Below are positions 57,401-64,000 of a stretch of DNA of 64,000 nucleotides, piece after piece (within the stretch, counting starts at the first letter, position 1; every line of letters begins with the position of its first letter). Below the pieces are notes generated by a model. It was not told the origin of the DNA. It was given only the letters and a program-made list of their open reading frames with translations, and made no database searches. The DNA comes from Diospyros lotus (lineage: Eukaryota; Streptophyta; Magnoliopsida; Ericales; Ebenaceae). The DNA lies in the NCBI RefSeq assembly GCF_014633365.1, contig NC_068352.1, forward strand, positions 22,539,310 to 22,603,309, given 5' to 3'. Both the position numbers and the translations under genes were made by a program.

Positions 57401-59437
57401 ATCCACTTTTCTTGTAAAATGATCCCATACTTCAGATTGCTGCCTAGGTTTCTTTTTCATACCTTTGTCCTTAAACTTAGAAGGTAATGGAGGTTTAGAA
57501 CCACTGCCTTCATTGAGGTTTTTAACGGATGAATCATTGATGCTACTATCTGTTTCCATCTGCCATTGAAATTGAAGCAATAAAAAATTTGAAATGAATC
57601 ATTGGTGCTACTTTCATTGAGATATTTTCTTAGAAATGAATTATTTGGAATTAACATTGACTGAAAGATCAATTCTCAAAAAAATAAAAAATTCTAAGCA
57701 AATTAGACTGTAGTATAAGTCTTGTAATACATCTAGATCCATGAACACTTAATTATGAAATTTGTTATGATTTTAATATATTACATCAAGAAAATAGAAA
57801 AACTATTTTCAAGTTTAATCCTCATTCCAACTGAGCGGCTAGTGGCCACACAAAGAAACAGGGGTGCTCATGTCATGTGGCAGGCAAACCACAACAGTCA
57901 ACAGGAGTGTTTTGCTCTCTAGTAGGGACAATTAATATAGGCTACTCCACACTTGGCCAAGACCCATTTTAGGCTGCAGTTAGTCAATTGTTAGCCGAAT
58001 CTCCTATCAACTTGAGAAGTGCTCACGACCTATTTTAGACCCAATAACAACAAACAAACAAACACTAGACATTAATAAAATACGCACACCTACCTATTGG
58101 AGAACCGGTCTTCGCTGTCAAGTACATAGAATGGTCCTCGTTGGTGAGATGGGCGAACTGCTTCGGCCCCAATTATGTCTCGTAGATAGCTCTAGTTCCC
58201 CGTCGGTCCTCTCTTCTGCCTCGATCTGCCACAGCCGGCAGTGGAACCGTGGGCATGGCTGCCGACGATAATCCAAGGATGAGGAGAAAGAGAAAGCAGA
58301 AGAGAAGACAATGGAAGGGTGCAATAGAAGAGAAGACGATGGGCCGCTGAGGTGTCGAGGGATTTGTGATTGTAGGGGCTGGGGTGTTGATTAGGGTTGC
58401 GCTGGTGGGGGAGGGCCGGAGGGGTTTACCGATTAGGGTTGCGTGGGTGGGGGATGGGGCTACTGATTAGGGTTGCGCGGGTGGGGGAGGGGGCTGTCGA
58501 TTCCAATTAGGGTTGTGCGGGGCTGTTGGGGTACTTTTTATAATAATATTTTTAATTTTTTTTTTTATATTCTCTTGGGCGGTTCGGTTTAAAACCGAAC
58601 CGCCAACTGTACAAACCACGAACCACGAGGTTTGTACAGCCTCCAAACCGTTTTGGACTGCAAAAAAAAAAAAAAAAACCCGACCGGTTCGGTTCGGTTC
58701 GGTTTGGCCGGTTTCCACGGTGCACTGGTTTTTTTGAACACCCCTACCGAGGATGATTTTCTGATCCTATGGAATTAATGATGAAAGTCAACCTTTCTGT
58801 TTTTTTTGGTAGTCTCCTAAACTGTATAGTTTCTTAAGCTATATAGTTTTCTAAGTTGTATAGTTTGCTAAGCTATATTTGCAAGTTCTTACTTCTATAT
58901 AATTGTACTACTCGACCAAAGAAATATAGTGAAGTTCATTATTCTCCAAATTCTTCACCTGTAACCTAATACCACCTAAATTCTATCACACAATCTATTA
59001 AAAGTCCTATTACAACTAGATAAATCACAAGCTCCTAATCACATAAAACTAGTATCTTTATTGTTTTGAATTTCCTATCGTTTAGATTGCTGATTTGTTA
59101 ATAATGTTGCCTATATTTTCTGTAGGTTCTTTAATTCAGTTAAAGCTTATAATATTAATTTTTCAATGTGCCAACATATTTTCATTTGCATAGCAGTCAA
59201 GGGAAGAAAAAGTTTGTATACATTTTATAGATAGTAATGAAAAAGAAAATTCTATGGGATGATATTGTTTATATATTTTCTTTTTCTGTTTTGGATTTTT
59301 TTTTGCTTGTTTTAATGCATCCTTTTATTTATGTCCTTCAGGTTTGTGAGATATGTAAGGCTGGTGCTGTAATTCACAGCCATGGAATGGAATCATGTGT
59401 TGTAACAATGCTCCATCCCTTCTCAAATGAATTTAGA
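48407..59437 (+). CDS. DEP1: Methylthioribulose-1-phosphate dehydratase domain of a DEP1-like bifunctional enzyme (three exons, 3' incomplete)
   Basis: Exons are 48407-48697, 48834-48970 and 59342-59437. All have GT donors and AG acceptors and stay in frame. Translation from ATG 48460 (MGAGIPSEQ) or 48487 (MAANGA) leads into [11 protein letters not shown], the class II aldolase-like domain. QLIVMSPSG, then [15 protein letters not shown], and [12 protein letters not shown] follow; the last holds the two zinc-binding His of the family. Plant DEP1 dehydrates methylthioribulose-1-phosphate and then acts as enolase-phosphatase in cytosolic methionine salvage. Only the first third is here; nothing after NEFR at 59437 was found to 64000. 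Changes such as GWLLGSGG and VCEICKAG at usually conserved places suggest a diverged or decaying paralogue. Reading continues open upstream to the acceptor at 48406, in phase with the FAR1 exon at 31894. Confidence 0.85.
50252..50551 (-). pseudogene. Gag N-terminal fragment of Ty3/gypsy type
   Basis: A 99-residue ORF starts [18 protein letters not shown] and is a coiled-coil-like helix rich in Glu and Gln ([18 protein letters not shown]), as at the start of many plant gypsy Gag proteins. It stops in AGCTTGAAGGGGGAG, so the stop lies inside the copia polypurine tract. The capsid domain is missing. Confidence 0.6.
50963..52330 (-). repeat. Gypsy-type LTR (split) with adjacent primer site
   Basis: It begins TGTCATGCACTTAGGG and ends GGGGTCGTGACA on the plus strand. 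Without the inserted MITE (51297-52316 and its duplication) it is about 340 bp. The minus-strand TAGTATCAAAGCC at 50948-50960 next to it resembles the primer site of the element at 44620-48292. The position relative to the Gag fragment fits a 5' LTR, leader and gag start of one element. Confidence 0.72.
51297..52316. mobile_element. hAT-type MITE with GCGCCTAGGCGG-like ends, 1020 bp
   Basis: The left end is CAGTGTTCTAAAAATCGG and the right end, read inward, CAGTGTTTCCAAAACGCG. It is flanked by CTCGGGGT (51289-51296) and CTGGGGT (52317-52323), an 8-bp duplication that lost one base. Subterminal GGCCTAGGCAGTTGCCTAGG and GCGCCTAGCGCG are self-complementary. The centre is AT-rich with repeats of TTTATATATATAAG. 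No transposase is encoded. Confidence 0.75.
52331..52387 (-). pseudogene. Start of copia gag, cut after 19 codons
   Basis: The minus-strand ATG at 52387 gives [19 protein letters not shown], downstream of the copia primer site. The reading frame then runs into the gypsy LTR at 52330. Confidence 0.5.
52853..53317 (+). other. DEP1 intron 2, no feature
   Basis: T-rich intron-like sequence with no exon or repeat recognised. Confidence 0.55.
53323..53722. mobile_element. Solo LTR, 400 bp
   Basis: It begins TGTTGGAATATC and ends AGTTATGTTCA, flanked by AATCC at 53318-53322 and 53723-53727. The short length and the TGTTGGAATATC start fit a copia LTR. GTATATATACCCC near 53588 may be its TATA box. 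An internal direct repeat (GACCAAGAGATAAGGTTGG type) occurs at 53361 and 53408. No internal region remains. Confidence 0.85.
53728..54809. other. DEP1 intron 2, weak repeat relationship to 58980-59090
   Basis: AGTCCTAATAAAACTA...CATAACATTAGTATCTTTATTTG near 54390-54460 resembles AGTCCTATTACAACTA...CATAAAACTAGTATCTTTATTG near 58998-59062, on the other side of the hAT element. No gene was recognised. Confidence 0.4.
54810..58746 (-). mobile_element. hAT (Ac-like) transposon with decayed transposase, about 3.9 kb
   Basis: The left end TAGGGGGTGCGCACGGTGC and the right end, read inward, TAGGGGTGTTC...CAGTGCACCGTGG share an interrupted inverted repeat. Both continue into GGTTTGGCCGG / CCGGCCAAACC. 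Subterminal GCGGTTTGG and CGGTTCGG repeats fill both sides. A matching 8-bp duplication was not found: GTTGCTAC lies on the left and CCGAGGAT on the right. The transposase lies on the minus strand. The subterminal region at 58370-58500 holds a tandem GATTAGGGTTGCG repeat. Confidence 0.8.
55432..57559 (-). pseudogene. hAT transposase, broken
   Basis: The ATG at 57559 starts [15 protein letters not shown] zinc-finger region follows ([28 protein letters not shown]), in which the first Cys of the usual CNYCGK is Ser. The catalytic-core region has [19 protein letters not shown] and [13 protein letters not shown]. The C-terminal dimerisation region is [15 protein letters not shown], then [13 protein letters not shown] and [10 protein letters not shown]. 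hAT transposases excise and insert DNA with 8-bp duplications. A TAG at about 56784-56786 replaces Trp in the phrase before [13 protein letters not shown] frameshift near 55712, before WWK-ITSSKY, moves the C-terminus to another frame. It is not functional as read. Confidence 0.9.
58815..58875. repeat. Short tandem repeat, unit near TATAGTTTNCTAAGCTG
   Basis: About four diverged units of 16-20 bases (CTGTATAGTTTCTTAAG, CTATATAGTTTTCTAAG, TTGTATAGTTTGCTAAG, CTATATTTGCAAG). Confidence 0.75.
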
Positions 59438-59694
59438 GTAATTGTTTGAACCTCAACCAATTATTGGAGGAAATATTTTTCTGTCTTCTCTTTTTTTATT
59501 ACCTTCGATCTACTATTATTTCTTATATAGCTTGTATGGATTATGCGTGCTTCATGTGGATATATGTCCAAATACTGAATTTATCTACTTACATCTTTGG
59601 AAAATAGGCACAATTATATAAAATATTTTGAAATGCTTATAGTTAAGATAAATGTAATATATAGAGTACTATTGAGTACTTGTGTGTTTTTTTT

Positions 59695-59725
<31 letters not shown>

Positions 59726-60343
59726 GGGGGAGGTTTAATGAATGAGGAGTATGTATAAAATACTCTGGAAAATGCAAGTCTATACTTGTCTATATACAAG
59801 TTTCTGTATTTATACATATAACATCCTTGGGAACATATATGTTGAGCTAGATTTGTTTCACACGTATGCCAAGCAATTACTAAATGTGAGGGTTTGACAT
59901 TTAGTATTTTACAATGTTAAGGGACTTCTTACAAAATGTTGCTTGGTATGATTCTATGTATCTCTTCTTCGGTCAAACTAAGACTGGAAATTGTTACATG
60001 TGGTCCTCAGAAACTAGTTACCATTCCTTGTTTATCTGGAGAAATTGTTTATGTCTGACCCGCATTTCCTCAAGCTCATTAACAAGCTGTCTATTTTCTT
60101 ACTGTAAATATCTTGCCAAAAAGTCACCAGAAGTGAAGTTCTGTTTTGGAATCTAGAATGAATATCAAAACCTCTCTATGCTTGGGTGAAGTATTTGATG
60201 CAAGTGTCCATATTAATGCCTTAGAAGATTAACATCTTGTTGATGTGGTTGAAAAAAAAGATTGGGTAAATGCATGGCTTCTAAGATGCCATGTATGAAG
60301 TGAGTTGCAGAATGATAAGTATATGATTATGGATGCAAGAGGT
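59438..60343 (+). other. Intron or flank after DEP1 exon 3
   Basis: It starts with a GT at 59438-59439, so an intron is expected. No later DEP1 exon was recognised. It includes the homopolymer tract at 59687-59730. Confidence 0.5.
59687..59730. repeat. T18 followed by G26 homopolymer
   Basis: Eighteen T then twenty-six G with no interruption. Such tracts are error-prone in sequencing, so the length is uncertain. Confidence 0.85.
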
Positions 60344-60651
60344 TGTCAGATCCAAAGGATCTGGCAAGGTAATTTGAATTATGTGAGGGAAATTTTGAGG
60401 GAAGATTCGAATTAGGGAGGGAGAGAGAGGACTAGAGAGAGAGAGAAAGTAATAGAAATGAGAGGGAAAAGATCATTCTCATTCATGACATGATCCCCAT
60501 CCTCCAAATTGGCTTATTTATAGCCATCCATACACACTTCTAGAGTGCACCCCACCAGATAACCTAATTGCCATAACTGCTAAGTAACAATGACAATAAC
60601 AAAAAAAATCGAGAAAAAACGAAGCCAATTACAATGCTTCCCTTACTAACA
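60344..60651 (-). repeat. Probable gypsy 3' LTR
   Basis: A TG...CA unit of about 308 bp, with a GA-rich stretch (GGGAGGGAGAGAGAGG) near 60415. The inner boundary is judged from ACTAACA next to CCCTGTTAACCC and may be off by a few bases. Confidence 0.5.
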
Positions 60652-60868
60652 CCCTGTTAACCCACTCGTGGAAATTGCTGGAGCAAGGCTGGCAAATATT
60701 CCCAATATGTGTGGTTTGGGTGTAGGTGCATCCATTAGGCCTGTAGTACGTAGGGCTATGTTTTGTAGGAGCAATTGTTTAAAATAGCTGCTGCTGAAAT
60801 CTTTTAACCTTCAAATAGACTTCATCCCCAACCTTAAACGTCATTTCCTTCCTCTTCCTGTCCACTTG

Positions 60869-61931
60869 CTATTTCATCCTTTGTTGGGTCACTGTAAGTT
60901 CTCTTTTGATCACCCGTAAGGCTTCTTGTCTTTGCCCCAAGTATTGATCCACCATGGTCTTCGTAGGGGTGTAGTGCATGATTGCAGGTAGTATAGGGGC
61001 CTTGTAACCAAATAGAGCTTCAAAAGGAGACCTCTTGAGCGAAGTGTGGTAATTGAATTTGTACCACCACTGTGCTAGAGGTAGCGACTTACTCCAACTC
61101 TTCGGCTTAGAAAAGCAGATACATCTGAGATAGGTCTCAAGACATTGGTTCACCCTTTTTGTTTGCCCATCAATTTTTGGATGGTAGGCCGTCGACATGT
61201 GTAGACCAACCCCCAATTTATTGAATAGTTCCTTCTAGAATTGACTAGTGAATACCTTATCCTGATTCGACACTATTGATTGAGGTAAGCCATGAATTTT
61301 GAACACTGAATCCATCAACTTCCTTGCCACTTCTGAGGCTATGAATGGATGTGCCATACCAATGAAGTAATTGAACTTAGTTTGTCTACTACTGCCAGAA
61401 TTGTATCAAAACCTTCTGACCTCGGTAATCCCTCCACGAAGTCTATAATAATCTGTTGCCAAGCTTGATCGGGTATAGCTATGGGCTGTAGCAAGCCTAG
61501 GTAGGGTACTTGTTTGTGTTTGCATCGTTGGCAAGTTTGGCATCTTAGTATATATTAAGTTACACCTCTTCTCAATCTCGGGCAATAGAACAACTATCTC
61601 ACTTGGTGGTAAGTCACATTCTGCCTGAAGTGTCCCCCTAAGGGAGAGTCATGCATAGCTTGGAGTATCCTCTCATTGAGTTGCACATCATTTTCAACCA
61701 CCATCCTCCCTTTATACCTGAGAAGCCCTGCCACCAAGGTATAGTCTTTTCGGCCTTGTGGTTGCACAACCAATTGGGATAGTATTTCCTTAATCCACGC
61801 TAAATGTTCATAGCTGCCTGATATGTCTTGAACCCATTCTAGCACAACAACTGACATAGCTTGGCAACTTCTTCATTCTTCCTTTTGAGATAAGGCATCA
61901 ACCACCCTATTCTCGTCCCTTTCCAATATTG
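60869..61931 (-). pseudogene. Gypsy integrase, broken
   Basis: The zinc-binding/linker part is seen at 61594-61857 (LLRYKGRMVV, HDSPLGGHFRQNVTY). The core end is at 60869-61216 (GVGLHMSTAYHPKIDGQTKR, then SLPLAQWWYKFNYHTS and YGYKAP-like text). The middle, 61217-61593, is in shifted or stopped frames. Beyond 61857 lies the RNase H end (VVDALSQKE-like). No chromodomain was recognised toward 60700. Confidence 0.85.
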
Positions 61932-61933
61932 TA

Positions 61934-62639
61934 TGTTGTGTGTGGTGAAGCATCAAATGATGCCGTTTGACGGAGGGTAAAGTTGGCAACCTCAGTAGCC
62001 CAATTGGGTGCCTGATGGATGGCCACTTGGCAACCATCCAACGGCCTTTGCTTTTCCCGACGCTCCTTGATTGTCCTTTGGCCTTTTCTGTTAATCTTGC
62101 TTCTCGATCATCCCTTGGCCGTCGATTGTGCCTTGTCTTGGATCCAATCTCAGCCGCTCAGATTCATTATATATTGCTACTGTGTCTCAAGATTGTTCGA
62201 GGGTGAAAAAGAAGAAAGAAAAGAGAGGAGGGCAGAGCGATTGGCAGAAGGTGTTTTCGGTGAGCAAGGGTTTCTCAGTTCTCTTTGTTCATTTATCTTT
62301 GTGTATTCTCTGGTTCTTAGGGTAAGCTTCTAATCTTTATTTTGTGATTAAGAGGCGGCTTTGTTAGAGAACCATTGATGTACAATGAGTGAGAGAGTTG
62401 TATGCATTGAGGGTGTATCTATTTTCTCCAAATAGTGCAGTGAGCTCTTCTTGCCAGAGTTCAACATGGATGTAGCCTTATTTTGGGATGAACCACGGTA
62501 AAATCTTTGTGTCTTTTTTCCTTTCTTATGCTTGCGTTTTTATTATTTGAGTAAGTTGTGTGATTGCCTTTTGCCGTGCGTGTTTATTGGATTCTGAGAT
62601 TATTTTTTGTTGTGTTTGAGTCTTCCGCTCTTCTCAACA
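61934..62639. mobile_element. Solo LTR inserted in gypsy pol, 706 bp
   Basis: It begins TGTTGTGTGTGGTGAAGC and ends GCTCTTCTCAACA, flanked by TTGTA at 61929-61933 and 62640-62644. Removing it and one TTGTA rejoins the gypsy reading of the RNase H end. TTATATATTGC near 62167 may be its promoter. The form suits a copia-type LTR (inference). Plus-strand ORFs inside are not genes. Confidence 0.88.
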
Positions 62640-64000
62640 TTGTATGGTCTAATTTAGGTCCAATAAATTGGTAACTCCTTTCCTTTGTAACTGAGTGTGG
62701 ATCCTTTGCTGTGTTAGAAACTTGAGGCTCTTGTGGTTTGTCTTGATCACGAATGAATTTCCCTCCTAATACCTCCATTTGTCCACAACCATTAACACTG
62801 TAATCAACTCTTTATCGTATATGCTCAAGCCCAAGTGCTTTGGAGCTAGGGCTTGGCTAAGGAAGGCCAATGGTCTACCATCTTGAGTTAGCACAACCCC
62901 CACCCCTGTTTCACACTCATCCATTTCTAGAGTGAAAAGTTTTGAGAAATTCGGTAGGGCTAGTACTCGTGCTTGAGTCATTGCTATCTTCAACATTTGG
63001 AATGCCTCCTTTGCCTCCTTGTTCCCCCCAAAATTATTCTTCTTGAGCAATTCAGTTAAGGGCTTACTGCTGCTCCCATAACTTATGATGAATTGCCTGT
63101 AAGACTTGGTTAAACCTAGGAAGCCCCTTAGTTCCTTAACCGATTGAGGTCTTGGCCATTCCAGCATGGTTGTGATCTTCTTTGGATCCGTACTGACCCC
63201 CTGCCCTGAGATGATATGGCCCAAGTACTCCACCTGAGTTTCAACAAAGGTGCACTTGACTTTTTCACACACAACTAATTACATTTGAGGATCTCGAAGG
63301 TTAGTTTGAGGTGGGTTATATGCTAGTCCAAGTTTGGACTATATATGAGTATGTCATCAAAGAATACAAGAATAAACTTTCTCAAGTAGGGTTCAAAGAT
63401 ATGGTTCATAAGGGCTTGAAATGTGGCTGGGGCGTTTGTCAAGCCAAAGGGTGTGACTAGGAACTCATAGTGCCCTTGATGGGTTCAAAAAGAAGTCTTG
63501 TGGGCATCGGTGGGGTTCATTCTAATTGGGTGGTAACCAAAAGTTAGGTTTATTTTAGAAAAGGCTGTGGCACCAGTTAGTTTGTCTAGGAGGTCCTCAA
63601 TGATAGGGATGGGGAATTTGTTCTTGGTTGTGATTGAGTTTAGTTGACTATAGTCTACACAGAATTGCCATGTCCCATCCGTCATCTTAACTAACAAGAT
63701 TGGGGAGGCAAATGGACTTTGACTTGGTTGGATGATGGCCTTAGATAACATCTCCTTTACTAGCTTCTGAATTTCGGCCTTTTGCAAGGGTGAGTATCGA
63801 TAGGCTCAGATGTTAATGGGCTCTGTATTTGGCTTTAAATGTATAGAGTGGTCTAGGAATCATTGTGGGGGTAGAGTGGTGGGTTTAGCAAAGAGATCCT
63901 CAAATTCCATTAATAGTGAATATAGGGAGTCACAAGTATTTACCTCATTGGTAGCGGCCTGACTGTGGATTATATTATTTCTGGTTGTCAGTCTCCCCTC
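62640..64000 (-). pseudogene. Gypsy reverse transcriptase and RNase H, broken
   Basis: The reverse transcriptase begins before 63787 (LQKAEIQKLVKEML). It has WQFCVDYSQLN at about 63640-63675 and the catalytic FFDD near 63353-63364. RNase H with its connection region spans 62766-63272 (VEYLGHIISGQG, RGFLGLTKSYRQF, LAFLSQALAPKH) and continues in another frame to 62640. The linker upstream of the reverse transcriptase (63800-63990) can be read with stops. A stop separates it from the body near 63808. Confidence 0.9.

Larger units (their letters stand above)
60344..64000 (-). mobile_element. Ty3/gypsy retrotransposon, 3' part, leaving the window
   Basis: The likely 3' LTR is 60344-60651 (TGTCAGATCC...TTACTAACA on the plus strand). 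Integrase, RNase H and reverse transcriptase follow in minus-strand order up to the window end. The 5' LTR and gag lie beyond 64000, so the duplication cannot be tested. The order reverse transcriptase, RNase H, integrase is that of Ty3/gypsy. A solo LTR is inserted between RNase H and integrase. Confidence 0.88.

Noticed and set aside
54792..58754. CCGGAGAT/CCGAGGAT as the hAT target-site duplication
   Set aside because: Only six of eight bases match, and ten bases separate the left copy from the terminal repeat.
59438..64000. Later DEP1 exons
   Set aside because: The region was read in the plus frames for a continuation after NEFR; nothing resembling the family was found before or within the gypsy element.

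Overview
The window is nuclear DNA of a flowering plant, most likely a eudicot. It is AT-rich with sparse, intron-containing genes, plant-specific gene families (a phytocyanin and a FAR1 zinc-finger exon), a Cassandra TRIM carrying 5S-RNA sequence, and many nested LTR retrotransposons, hAT elements and MITEs. Genus and species cannot be told from the sequence. No rRNA or tRNA gene, organellar segment or bacterial-type operon was seen.

Layout. (1) 1-0.9 kb: the last two coding exons of a plus-strand gene, probably a URI-like prefoldin protein. (2) 0.9-9.7 kb: AT-rich intergenic DNA with foldback elements, a four-unit array of about 145 bp, a MITE and a GC-rich hairpin. (3) 9.77-10.94 kb: one complete two-exon gene for an early-nodulin-like phytocyanin. 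(4) 11-29.8 kb: intergenic repeats. These include a 2.2-kb solo LTR (TSD GACAA), a degenerate ACTCGATTAA-rich stretch, a 2.1-kb hAT-type element, a Cassandra solo LTR (TSD GTCCT) and a GGCCCA-rich hAT MITE. (5) 29.9-59.4 kb: a gene region. A second copy of that MITE abuts a pyrimidine-rich leader, followed by an exon for a FAR1-type DNA-binding domain. Coding sequence resumes 16.5 kb later with exons of the methylthioribulose-1-phosphate dehydratase part of DEP1, an enzyme of methionine salvage. The FAR1 exon and the first DEP1 exon have matching splice phases, so a fused transcript is possible. (6) 59.4-64 kb: a minus-strand Ty3/gypsy element that leaves the window.

The two large introns hold layered insertions. 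In the first, a chromovirus remnant was split by a Ty1/copia element (TSD AAAAC), whose 5' LTR was split by a three-LTR Cassandra element (TSD GATAA). An 850-bp-arm inverted repeat and a small LTR element with an unfamiliar 349-residue ORF (TSD ATATG) follow. In the second, a copia element (TSD TCCTT) carries gypsy LTR and Gag sequence, and that LTR is split by a hAT-type MITE. A solo LTR (TSD AATCC) and a hAT element with a broken transposase lie beyond it. Most element genes are broken by stop codons of the kind left by C-to-T or G-to-A change.

All calls come from reading motifs, splice signals, terminal repeats and target-site duplications by eye. No database search was run.
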